DNA of 64,000 nucleotides from Botrytis cinerea B05.10 (Eukaryota > Ascomycota > Leotiomycetes > Helotiales > Sclerotiniaceae): NCBI RefSeq assembly GCF_000143535.2, contig NC_037324.1, positions 1-64,000 of the forward strand, written 5' to 3'. The first letter of the stretch is position 1; each line of letters opens with the position of its first letter. Below the pieces are notes generated by a model. That model saw only the letters and a list, made by a program, of their open reading frames with translations, made no database searches and was not told the origin of the DNA. Positions 50,980-60,644 of this stretch are shown here, piece by piece. The position numbers and the translations under genes were made by a program.

Positions 50980-51142
50980 TATTAATATCATTATAAGAAT
51001 AGTAAAGTCAATATAATACTATAATTCACACTATTATAATATTGCTTAGGGTTCTAAAAGCTAGGACTACGAAACGTATTACTGTAGTGCCGAAAGGCGC
51101 TAGCGCAAGCGCTAGCACGGTCACATGATCCCTATCCCGACA
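50980..51142 (-). repeat. Copia 5' LTR
   Basis: 163 bp, same length as the partner. It keeps GC-rich GGCGCTAGCGCAAGCGCTAG, an imperfect palindrome that in the 3' copy has decayed to AAGCACTAGTGCAAGTGCTA. Confidence 0.9.
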
Positions 51143-52200
51143 TTTAGTAATCGGATTTGAATTAATTGTTATATTATAAATATAATTTGATAATTTTTTT
51201 TTTCTTTTCTTTTTTTATTATTTATTAATTTGAAATTCCAATCTTTTAATATTTCCATCAATAATATTTTAATTTTTATTATTGTAAAGAAATGATTTGA
51301 ATATATATAGTTTTATAAATAAGGAATTAATATATATTATCTTTTATTATTTGAAAAAATAAAAGAGATATTAAAAAAATAAAAAAATAGAAAATAAAAA
51401 GAATAAAAGAATAAAAGAAAAATCGAAATTTAAAAAAAATTTATGATAAAAAATATAGATATGAAGGAATTAATATATATTGAAATAATGAGTTTGTGTT
51501 AATAAAGATTTCAAAAGTATAATTATAAAAGTAAATTATATATTTTATATTCAAAATTTATATTTTTTTTATTTATTATTATATATTGATATTTCGATTT
51601 ATTTTTTAGTATTTTATGTAATATTGATTATTTAAATAATGAAAAGATTTTAAGAGAATTAAATATTGAAATATTAAAAGGATTATAAAAAAGAAAAGAA
51701 ATATTGAAATTGAATATATTGATTATATATATATTAAATGTTATATATATTTTGATAGGTATAATTTTATTAATAAATAAGTAAATTGATAAGATTATTA
51801 AATAAATATTGAAGATTAAATTTTATTAATATATTAAAAAGATGGGAAATATTTAAAAGAAAGTTTATTAGGTTTTGATATATATAAAAAAGAATGTAAA
51901 AAAGAAAGTAAAACTTATTTAAATCAAAAGAATTGAATTTTTAATTTTCTTTTAAAAAATTATTCAATTTCTTTAATTTAAATAATAATTATTTTTTCAA
52001 GATTTTTATTCTATTATTATCATCTTCCTATTTATTATTTACTAAAACCTAATCAATTTTCTTATGAAAAGACGCAATAAATTATAAATGAAATACTAAA
52101 TCTTAAAAATAAAAATAAAATTTTATATATATATAATAAAAACTACACCAAAATATTCAGCTTTTAAATTTATTTATAATAATATATTATAGCTTTTTCG
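51143..52200. other. AT-rich DNA, nothing recognised
   Basis: No frame or repeat could be supported between the copia 5' LTR and the next family A copy. Confidence 0.5.
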
Positions 52201-52595
52201 AAAATATTAACCCTTAAGCTTTTAAACCCTAAATAAGTTTTATTAAAAATTAAGAAATTCTAATTTTTCCAAGTCAAAAACTAATTAAGCCCGATTTGGA
52301 CAAGATATATATCATTCAATTCGATTTATTTTGAAAAGTTCAAAAAAGTTATTTTTAATAAGCTAGCTCCAAAACTAAGCGAGATATTAGTTAATACCAG
52401 ATAAAATTCTAAAAATAGAACTTAATAAGGAAGAACGCTAGTAAAATAAAAAAAGCATTATTAAATCAGAAATCTTTTCAGAATTATAAAAATATAATTA
52501 TATATATATAAAAGACCCTAAAAACCCTAAATTTGAGTTAATACCAGATAAAACGTTAATATCAGGTGTATAGGAGTTAGGTGTATAGTAGTTAG
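52200..52595 (+). repeat. Dispersed repeat family A, best-preserved copy
   Basis: The least RIP-degraded copy, keeping AAGCCCGATTTGGACAAG, TAAGCTAGCTCCAAAACTAA and AAAGACCCTAAAAACCC. Similarity to the other copies ends at GTAGTTAG (52595), eleven bases before gene-like sequence starts. Confidence 0.85.
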
Positions 52596-52626
52596 TGTAA
52601 CGGGCTTGGAAGAACTTGAACGAAAT

Positions 52627-53970
52627 ATGACATCTCTAACCACATCAATCGAAATTTGTGGCAATAACGTACAGAAATTGGAACAAGAATCCGGAGAGAA
52701 TATAAAATCCGGTGTTACGGCACTGGATGGACTTCATCAAAATTTCCAATCACTGATGGCATCAATCCAAACTTGCGTTGACAATATGAGGAAAATAGAA
52801 AAAACAACAATCTCAAACATAAATTCCAGAACGAAGGAATGGGATCAATTGAATGAGAACGTTAGATCAACTAGTAATATTTTAGAGGAAGTCCAAGAAA
52901 AGGTCGAAAACAACACGTCTAATCTTACCAAATGTTTCGATAACCTCGAGGGGATCACTAAAAACCTTTCCTCAAATGAGGGACGATTGACAACTGCGGA
53001 GTCCGATATCATCAACCATTTGACCGAAGCAAGTGCAGACCTTACTAAAAGCACTACAGCAATTGAGGGAATTAAAGAAACAATAAACACCTATTCTAGA
53101 ACAATGGAGAATTCGAACATTGCCCTTCATACATTGAATACCCAGATGGAGAATGAACTTAAGACAATCTGTGAGGAGAGTACTAAAGTTAGACTCGATC
53201 TTGGAATAAAGAGAATTGATCAGGGGAAGTTAATTTGGCAGTTCATCGGAGAAAAGTTCGAAACTGGATACGAAAAAACATGTAAAGATATATCAGGAGT
53301 TTCTGAACTGATAAAAACTTTGATGAATAGCAAGAAATTTCAGCAGACGGTAGATGGAGGAGAAATACGGGTGACGGAGGTACCACAGGGGGTGGCACAG
53401 AACGCGGCATTGGAGAGTGGGGATGGAGAAGAAGTGGGACAAGGCTTACCATCCGAAATTTCCGATAAAAGACCTCGATCAAACGGTGATGATACCGAGA
53501 CCCCAGGCTCAGCAAAAAGGCGTTGCAATAACGAACGTCAGTCCTCCGATATAGAGGCTCGATGGATATCTATATTTATCGATGGACCGGCTGGTCTAAA
53601 GCAAAAGAAAAGTAAATCGCTGGCTTCCAGTCAAATTCCAACTGGTATTCAAGATCTCATTCATGACAGAAGAACGAAAATCAGAACCAGGCCGGATAAC
53701 GTTGATTTCAACAAAGATAGGCCTCGATTTTGTTTTATGTCTCAATATTATCCATCTTGTGAATGGCCAGAATCAATTAACATGCCGCGTGGAAAGAGTA
53801 AGAAAGATAGGGATGCTTTAATAAGGTGGTGGGAGGATAAATGGGTTAATCAGGAAACTACAATGTGTCCTCGGTGTTTGTGGAAAGAAAAAGAGGGGAA
53901 GGAGCACGGCGCCACATGCTTTTATTTTACCGATGTTAAAAACGTTATGATTTTTGAGAAAGGTGATTGA
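52627..53970 (+). CDS. Coiled-coil protein with C-terminal Cys/His motif
   Basis: The intact frame is open from inside repeat A, but its first ATG is at 52627 (447 residues; TGA at 53968). Residues 1 to about 230 form long amphipathic coiled coil with Thr/Asn-rich heptads. A disordered acidic linker follows (GDGEEVGQGLPSEISDK), with a likely bipartite nuclear signal (KRPRSNGDDTETPGSAKRR). The last 140 residues are a compact Trp/Cys-rich domain with RWWEDKW and CPRC-x9-HGATC, a possible zinc site (CX2CX9HX3C). No RIP stops, normal composition. No family recognised. The repeat ends 11 bp before the frame becomes gene-like, so the original 5' end or promoter may have been cut off or replaced. 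It lies between repeats A and B, which are directly joined at 36.67 kb. Confidence 0.75.
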   Translation: MTSLTTSIEICGNNVQKLEQESGENIKSGVTALDGLHQNFQSLMASIQTCVDNMRKIEKTTISNINSRTKEWDQLNENVRSTSNILEEVQEKVENNTSNLTKCFDNLEGITKNLSSNEGRLTTAESDIINHLTEASADLTKSTTAIEGIKETINTYSRTMENSNIALHTLNTQMENELKTICEESTKVRLDLGIKRIDQGKLIWQFIGEKFETGYEKTCKDISGVSELIKTLMNSKKFQQTVDGGEIRVTEVPQGVAQNAALESGDGEEVGQGLPSEISDKRPRSNGDDTETPGSAKRRCNNERQSSDIEARWISIFIDGPAGLKQKKSKSLASSQIPTGIQDLIHDRRTKIRTRPDNVDFNKDRPRFCFMSQYYPSCEWPESINMPRGKSKKDRDALIRWWEDKWVNQETTMCPRCLWKEKEGKEHGATCFYFTDVKNVMIFEKGD

Positions 53971-54300
53971 ATTTACATTGGCTCTAGTATGTTGCTTTCA
54001 GACAAGTATTTGTAAAGTTTATAATTTCAATACAAAATCTAATTGTCTCATCGTTTGATAAGTAATTTGGCGACAATTGGATCAAGCCATATAATTTGAA
54101 GCTATATAACTTCAATTGTGAAATCATTTACAAATAAATTTGAAATAGAAATAATCGTTTTATAAAAATCATTGATATTTAATTATTTATATTTACAATA
54201 ATAAAATTATTCACTTTCAATTCTTATTTATTAAGATAGATATAAATTATTTGAATAATATTTAATTCTTAGTTTAAATTTTATTTATTTATTAGAAATG
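53971..54300. other. 3' flank of coiled-coil gene
   Basis: Composition falls from normal to AT-rich over about 200 bp; several TAATTTGAAAT-like words but no clear terminator. No further gene. Confidence 0.5.
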
Positions 54301-54760
54301 ATTTATATCAGGGAGCGATCACCTGATTGGATATATATAATAGATTTACTATTTGAAAAGTATCTAGAATACTTTATACTCTTGTAGATCAATAGGAAAG
54401 TAAATCATTTTTAATATTGTATTTCAAATACAAAGATACTTTATTTTAAGATTCTTATTTGTATAAATTTGAATAAGAATAATTATATTTTGAATTCAAT
54501 TTCAGTAATTAATTTGATTATAACTATTTTATTTCTATTATTTTATATTTATAGAATTCCTATACTTATAGAATTATTAACTTCTTTCTGATTGATATAT
54601 ATTAGATGTATTTGTATAAAACGGGGGTGAGTATTAAAAAGAAATTATCTGATTGAATATATATAATAGATTTACTATTTCAAAAGTATTTGAAATACTT
54701 CATGCTTTTGTAGGTCAATGGGAAAATGGATCACTTCTGATAATTTGAGATTTGAAATAT
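54300..54760 (+). repeat. Dispersed repeat family B, copy 2
   Basis: Better preserved than the copy at 36.68 kb (it keeps GGGAGCGATCACCTGATTGG and AAAACGGGGGTGAG). The ATATATAATAGATTTACTAT block occurs at about 54333 and 54659, giving the same internal direct repeat as the other copy. Confidence 0.85.
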
Positions 54761-55480
54761 AAAAAGGAAAAATGAGAATTTATAGATTTATAGAGATTTA
54801 ATGAATATATTAAAAAGGATTATTCAATTAGTATATATTAGAAAAACTTTTACAAAATTATTTTTGAAAAGAATATAAATTATTTATAAAGATCTTTAAT
54901 TCAATAATTATATATTCTTTTTTTGAAAATTAATAAATAAGTTTTTTTTAATAATCTTATATTTTTGATTTTTAGATTTAATATCAATATCTATATTCTA
55001 TTTTATTTATCCTTATAAGAAAATTGTTTTGATGTTTTGAGATTCATTTCGAATATATAATTCTTATTAAAATAAAAATTTAAATTGAGATTTTGTTTTT
55101 GAAAAAAAAAAAAGACTCGATATAAGATTTGAATAATAATAGAAAAGTTTTATTTTATAATTTGGAATATATTATATTGATTTTATATATAATAATAAAT
55201 TATCTTTTATTCTTTATATGATTTCATTCTTATTTAATATCTTTTCTAGTAAAAAAACTGCGATTTATATTCAAATAGAAATGTAAAACTTTTTATATAT
55301 TATTATTCTTTATATTATAATCGATATTATATGAAATAAAATACAGATAATAAATTAATGATTTTAATCAATAATAATGTATAGAAAACTAAGAGATATT
55401 ATTTTCATAGGATTAAATAGTACATAGTATTTTAATAATATGGAATTAGAATTTATTAATATTTTAAATTAAACAAATTA
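54760..55480. other. AT-rich DNA, nothing recognised
   Basis: Last AT-rich stretch before the gene island. No frame or repeat seen. Confidence 0.5.
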
Positions 55481-56089
55481 CAGAATACATCGTATACTAC
55501 TTCAATGACTAGCTCTATATGATTTCACTGCTTCTACTAGTTCACATAGTCATCATACAGGACCTCGTGACTATCTTCGCCATACAACAACTGGCTATTT
55601 GTCACCTGATGCCCAGTAAAAAGCCGAAAAAGATCGAAAATTATAGATCAAGCGCTCCAATTGGTCTAGCGAATGGTTGAAACACAAGACTATATCCAAA
55701 GTTATCTCTCAAGTGGTAATATCTCAATGAAGTGCTCCTAATGGCATTGATATTCTATACGATCTGAGGAGATAATGCACTAATTGTGGTGATGTCACAA
55801 ACACGCCAATATCGCCAAGGGCAACGAGCTATGTATGGGAGGGAGATAATCTCACAACGGTTTATCTTTACCAAAGCGCTGTGACCTCAAACCTGATGCA
55901 CGATGATGTATTCACGCATCCAAATCGAAATAATTACTCTTACGCGACTGACAAACTCACTTGAGCACTCCTTTTAATGAGTGGGGACAATCCTATAAGT
56001 AGAGAAAATTTCATAGAATCTTCCTTCTTGACTGTTACTGATCGAACATCGAGTTTCAATTCTCAAATCACCCTTGTTACTGCTCCACT
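55480..56089 (+). promoter_or_regulatory. Upstream region of the barrel-protein gene, TATA-like box at 55994
   Basis: Composition returns to normal at about 55480 with no open frame. TATAAGTAG at 55994-56002 lies 96 bp before the ATG and is followed by a pyrimidine-rich leader (CTTCCTTCTTGACTGTTACT), a common fungal core-promoter arrangement. Upstream binding sites could not be assigned. Confidence 0.5.
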
Positions 56090-56804
56090 ATGACTACTGA
56101 GGTTGCTGTTATCAGACTTAGGTCACCAATCGAATTAGACCATCCATTCTTTGACGATAACGGAGAATTCAGGGCCATTTTACGCAAATTCAGCGCCAAA
56201 GCTGAGTTTAATCGGGGATTTTGGGGCATCGAAGACGAAGATAAGACGTTGTTGAGAGTGTTTTCGAATTGGAGCTCAGCTAATGAACTTGAAGACAAGT
56301 ATGTGGCTCCTTGGATTCGTCTCTTCAAACTCGCTTACTGTATGCAGTGATTCAATGAGCAAGGACTTCAAGAACGTAAAAGACATCAAGTTTTTTGACA
56401 TCTATCATGTCGATTTCCTGCCGTCTCTCCCCACAAAGCCCCTGGATCCAGAGATTTCTGGAAATACGATGGTTGAAACCATCTACTTCGGCAAGGACTT
56501 CCCGCATGCGGATGGCTGGGTTAGCAATTTCAACCAAAAAGTCCACAACATTCTGAGTCTTCGGGGACATCACTTCAAAGCAGCGAGTGGGGGGTGGGCA
56601 CGTCAGAGGGCTGTGGCACCCGGAATCATGGACGAATGCTCAGTTTGGTTTGCAATTGTTGGATGGCCCTCAATGCAAGCTCATTTGGAGTGGAGAGATT
56701 CGCCAGAGCATCACGAGAATAAGAAGCTGTTGGAGCAGTATAAAGATTGGTGGAAGGGCATTGTCAGGGTTCATTCAAGCATGCACGAGATTTACAAATG
56801 CTAA
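56090..56804 (+). CDS. Dimeric alpha-beta barrel-like protein, two exons
   Basis: Exon 1 is 56090-56298 and exon 2 is 56348-56804, with a 49-bp intron (56299-56347) GTATGT..GCTTAC..TATGCAG. The join splits a codon and makes 221 residues. The second half reads DECSVWFAIVGWPSMQAHLE then WRDSPEHHENKKLL and GIVRVHSSMHEIYK: a beta strand, a helix and a terminal strand with His, the pattern of fungal ABM/stress-responsive dimeric alpha-beta barrels. The first half (FRAILRKFSAKAEFNRGFWG, then DKTLLRVFSNWSS) could be a second, weaker barrel repeat. Family members include cofactor-free monooxygenases and many uncharacterised cytosolic proteins; the substrate is unknown. No signal peptide. Confidence 0.75.
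56299..56347 (+). other. Intron of the barrel-protein gene
   Basis: 49 bp, donor GTATGT, branch-like GCTTAC nine bases before the acceptor CAG. Removing it joins two frames that are otherwise in different phases. Confidence 0.8.
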
Positions 56805-58488
56805 TTGGCAAAAAAAATCCTGTATCAAAACAGTATAGAATAGTTTTGCATAGGTGCTACATTCGGAAATCAGAAGGTTTTTCAATGTTATTGGCTGTGT
56901 ATCATATATCGCTCCTGCTCCCTTCCTAAATCGGAAGTTTATTTTGACGTGAATGCTCGTAAAGTCACGCGCTTTACGCTAGCGTTGTATCTTCACCGAT
57001 GATCAGCGCTAATGCTTGCTTCTAGGATCTGCAGTGTATGCTAAGCTACAGTTAGGTGTAGATCGGGAAAGCGATATGCTTGACTGTGGCACCTTTATAG
57101 CAGATTCCTATAGTCCTAGAGCATTTAATATAGTAGCGTCAACATAAAAGCTCAATAATGATACGACTGCTATGGCATCGAACGAGTTTTTTCGATTGAG
57201 AATCTACAAAAAACTACACATTGGGCTTTTTGAATTATAAGAGAACTTACGGTGTACTAATAAGGAGAAATTGTACCAACTCGCTATCGATAGTATGAAT
57301 ACATACACTAGGATTGTTGTAGATATTCTAAGCAATATGAAGCCGTGCTAAAGGCTGGAAATGGCATACGTTATACTATAGCATAAGAATATAAGCCTCG
57401 ACGATGTTCCAAGATTGCACATCAGGCCACTGTACTCACTTTGCAAGACACTTTATGTAAGACGAATGGATTGGTGCTTGGAACCCAAGCACGAGCCGTG
57501 ATGTATGATAGTGCCGGGCGCAAATGGGATAGTTACATACTAAGTATAAGATTCCGCCTGTTACATGCTCGATCCAGGAAGCCATCGAGATCTAGAATTT
57601 TCGCCTTAGTATTATCGCTGTCAACGATTTTCATATGGATCGCCCGAACAACTGTAATATCAGACATCATGAATATATACCGTGCCAACTTCATCTAGGT
57701 GGGGTATCAAAACGATTGCAGGTAGACTTTGTAGTGATGTGGTTCTTTTAGGAGCTGCATCTACCATTCGGCTTAATAGATACTTATCTGTGGTTTTTAT
57801 GTAAATATACCTTACAGTATTAATATCTACTTGAAAATGTCAGCAGATCGAATTGATGACTTTGTGCACAAAAATCCTTTGCTTTGGCTGTACTATGACA
57901 CCAAGGTTTACTTTTCCACAACGGCCCGACCCACCCACATACGATATCTTTGTCTAATACCATAGCACAACACTTCTCCCTAGTATGTTTAGTGGCTGCT
58001 CACGAGACGAAAACGCCTTTCCAATGTTAGCTTATCATATTGTTAGTCTTGCATCATAAAGTCACTTTTTATTTACAATAGTTCTTTATTCGTGTTTAAG
58101 TTTGTAGCTGTGGTGTACTAATGCAGAGATCATAACTCGAACCTTCCGAAACGGTCTGGAAGATGAATCATAACGCTGCATAGGCGCTCGAGCTTTGGAA
58201 AGATGTAAGATGGGGAAAGATCAGCTCCCGATTCAAGTGGCTTATGTACAGTAATCATTATAAAATGAGTATAAGTATGTGTGCTATCTGCTGCACTTTG
58301 TTGTATCTTGTTGAAGCACCATAGAAACTTTTTTGCAATCTACTGTAATCATGCAGCCCTTCACCTATCTAGTACCCGCGCTCTTCTTCAATGTAAGACC
58401 GTAATAAATCTTCCCCAAGGGCCATTTGCTAACTATCCGTGTCAAAAGGCTACTGTCAATACAGTTGTACGTAGACTTGGTGATTCAA
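56805..58488. other. Intergenic, normal composition, no clear gene
   Basis: About 1.7 kb without RIP-like bias. An 85-codon frame at 57441-57698 has basic, low-information sequence and no splice partner that improves it. No tRNA fold or conserved motif was recognised. It may hold decayed genes or long regulatory DNA. Confidence 0.5.
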
Positions 58489-59129
58489 ATGCACAAATCT
58501 AATCTACTACTACATAGAAACCTCTGGGTCACAATTCTTTCGGCGCTGCTCTGGGCTTATTCGAATTCGAGAGCGCTACACTATACTCTGAGCCAGAGGT
58601 AAGCCTATTCAATCTATACAAGTTAGGAAAGTGCATTGGCTAATTTAACGCGAAGTTTGACTTCCAATTCAGTGCTTCAGTGGCTTCCGGAATCAATTTC
58701 GCAACGACTAACGAGAATGCTGGTATCAGTAGCCCAGACTTTCGCGGGACCGTTGTGCCAAACGATGGTGCCGCACCCTTCCAGATGAAGATGAGCGGAG
58801 TTCAACTAGGTAACGAGGCAGTATTGCCAGTTATTTCTGGGAATATACCATCCGGACTTGAGGTCCCTTACGGAACTGTATACAGAGGTCCGAACCAACG
58901 CCGATGTCCAAATTACATACTGACAGGTTTAATAGTCCTTACCCCGACGTTTAGAGGAGGTGAATCAAAGTACAAAACTCTGGAAAACTCAGTATTTGTA
59001 GCATCAGAGACAGTGTCCGATTCTGGCATTCCTGGAAAGTTTCTTTTAGGGGTCAAGATCTCAAAGGTATTGGCCAGTAGAACAAACATTACTATTGGTG
59101 AAGAGTTCAGCGTGTCAATCAGCACATGA
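58489..59129 (+). CDS. Small secreted protein, two exons
   Basis: Exon 1 is 58489-58598 and exon 2 is 58673-59129, around a 74-bp intron (58599-58672; GTAAGC..TTTGACTTCCAATTCAG). The product has 188 residues. The first exon encodes a signal peptide: MHKSN, then LLLHRNLWVTILSALLWAYS, with cleavage likely after about residue 28. The mature part is Gly/Ser/Thr/Val-rich, probably beta-structured, with a single Cys (RRCPNY) and one NIT glycosylation sequon near the end. No catalytic motif or known domain was recognised. Size, secretion, lack of homology signal and position next to AT-rich subtelomeric blocks fit a candidate effector or surface protein, but nothing in the sequence proves that. Confidence 0.65.
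58599..58672 (+). other. Intron of the secreted-protein gene
   Basis: Donor GTAAGC, acceptor ATTCAG, with TTTGAC as possible branch site. Splicing places the signal-peptide exon in frame with the main exon, which otherwise lacks an ATG near its beginning. Confidence 0.7.
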
Positions 59130-59283
59130 TTATCGTAAGGATTGGTATGGCATGAAAACGTATTTCATTTCCGTTGATATAACGCATAAGGAGGATCCAA
59201 GGAAATACCAGAGAAAAACCAATAATGTGGTAGTTGTAATAGATGAGGATCGAAACCCGGAGAGTAGGGCGTTCAACATGTAG
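59130..59283 (+). other. Possible coding remnant after the secreted-protein gene
   Basis: Directly after the stop at 59129, another phase reads YRKDWYGMKTYFISVDITHK and then RKYQRKTNNVVVVIDEDRN to a TAG at 59281. It looks more protein-like than chance. It may be an alternative 3' exon, a frameshifted extension or the tail of a decayed gene. No convincing splice pair joins it to the upstream exon. Confidence 0.3.
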
Positions 59284-59627
59284 CCTTCTTATTCATTCCA
59301 AGATTGCTTTTCTCCATTCGCATCTCATTTGTGACTTACTTCACGATTACTCCAGTCATTCTGTCAAAAGTCCACGAAAAAATTACGGTGTGAACGAAGT
59401 GAATGACTTCAATTCAATTACTACTGTAATTTAGCTATGTAATAAAGCCCTAAGCGAATGTAAAAGAGATAAGTCCTTTCAATAATTTTTTATAAGATTT
59501 ATTATTTTCAATATATAGCTAGCTTTTTAAATAGAATACAATCAGATATATAGAGTCTATAACATTTGTAGATGCTATGTCTTTCTTATTCTTTTCGTAT
59601 TAATATTAATTAATAATATTATAACAT
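59284..59627. other. Intergenic DNA, composition changing to AT-rich
   Basis: No gene; composition changes at about 59430, where an AT-rich wedge of about 700 bp starts. Confidence 0.5.
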
Positions 59628-59870
59628 AGTTTAACACCGAGTGGCCTATATCACCGAGTGGCTCATTTCAAAATGCACTAAAATTAAGTCTTTTTCAATA
59701 TTCTAATTTTAATATCTAATCATTATTTTCAAGAAAGAAAAGAATATTAAATAATAATAAAAATTTAGCTTTTTAGAAATCTAGTTTTTATAGAAGTATT
59801 TCTATTATATTATAAAAAAATGGAAATTGTCACGATTTTCGTTACAAAAAATTTATTCCTTTAATAACTA
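59628..59870. repeat. Fold-back repeat family D, single arm
   Basis: Runs from the ACCGAGTGG repeats through TCAAAATGCACTAAAATTAA, CAATATTCTAATTTTAATAT and GGAAATTGTCACGATTTTCG to TTATTCCTTTAATAACTATT. It matches the left-arm orientation of the complete copy at 2985-3215 and the reverse complement of its right arm. It is cut off where a gypsy LTR fragment begins. Confidence 0.7.
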
Positions 59871-59922
59871 TTATAGCCTATACGTTGGTGATTCTATAGC
59901 CTGTTACTAATCCGTTGTAACA
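59868..59922 (-). repeat. Truncated gypsy LTR tip
   Basis: The minus strand from 59922 reads TGTTACAACGGATTAGTAAC AGGCTATAGAATC, matching the first 55 bp of the 574-bp gypsy LTR at 39502 with few changes. It stops at CTATTATAG, a word shared with the end of the fold-back arm, so the junction may have formed by short-homology recombination. Confidence 0.75.
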
Positions 59923-60000
59923 CAAGCCCCCGATCCTCGCTACGCTCGAGTTTAAATTACTAAATTATCAAATTCTATTATTCTTATTATTCTTATTAAT

Positions 60001-60056
60001 AGAATAATAGAATAATAGAATAATAGAATAATAGAATAATAGAATAATAATTTCTT
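60001..60056 (+). repeat. (AGAATAAT)7 microsatellite
   Basis: Seven perfect 8-bp units, preceded by a partly complementary ATTCTTATTATTCTTATT stretch (59978-59997), so the site can form a hairpin. Confidence 0.9.
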
Positions 60057-60644
60057 ATTTAGTTTCTTCTTATAATCTTTATAAACTTTAATTCTAATTA
60101 TAATTCAGATTCTAATATTGAAAAACGTTCAAGGCAATTGTGCCTAAGGCATTTACGTTCTCTGCTTACTAATACACCTCTGAATACACCTCTGAATACA
60201 TCTCCTTTTAATTCAATTTATTGATTCTATTATTATTATAAGGCTTACCATAAAACTAATTGAACTATGAAAAAGCTTTTAATTACTTCAATCTAATTAT
60301 TTCTTTTTCAATCGAATTTCCTTTTTTTTAAGGTTGTGTATTAGATTGAAATGGTTTCATACAGTTTTCTCTTTTGCTCAACTAGAAAAATTAAATTCTA
60401 ATCAATAGAAAGTTTCGCATATTATTTATAACCAATCAGAAGGGGCTTTATGAATCTGCAAATATGAAAATGGCCTGCTATATAGATACATGGAGTACAT
60501 AATTACTTGGTTTGCTTCTACGAATCCATCAGTATACTATCCTTACAGAAGTAGTATAACTTCTAGTTCCTATATATATTATATACACACTCCTCAAGAA
60601 GTCTGTTGAATAGTCTCTTCGTCTCCCTCTCTTCTTACTCCCAT
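60057..60644. other. 3' flank of MFS gene, no gene
   Basis: Mixed AT-rich DNA with a short TACACCTCTGAA direct repeat (60171-60200). No frame supported. Confidence 0.5.

Larger units (their letters stand above)
37878..51142 (-). mobile_element. Ty1/copia LTR retrotransposon, minus strand, split by nested insertions
   Basis: Two 163-bp direct terminal repeats (37878-38040 and 50980-51142) flank the element. They begin TGTTGG (RIPed to TATTAA in the right copy) and end CCGACA (RIPed to TTGATA in the left copy). The first 28 bases differ only by transitions. The target duplication is TTTAA at 37873 and TTTAG at 51143, one G-to-A apart. Between them, on the minus strand and in order, are gag with a zinc knuckle, protease, integrase, RT and RNase H. 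About 6.9 kb of foreign DNA (39441-46322) interrupts it, leaving a native length near 6.4 kb. All frames carry stops. Confidence 0.93.

Noticed and set aside
52845..53528. Minus-strand frames opposite the coiled-coil gene
   Set aside because: Shadow frames; the plus-strand frame is three to five times longer and has coherent domains.
56077..56573. Minus-strand frames opposite the barrel-protein gene
   Set aside because: Shadows of a spliced gene whose exon join is exact and whose product has a recognisable fold pattern.
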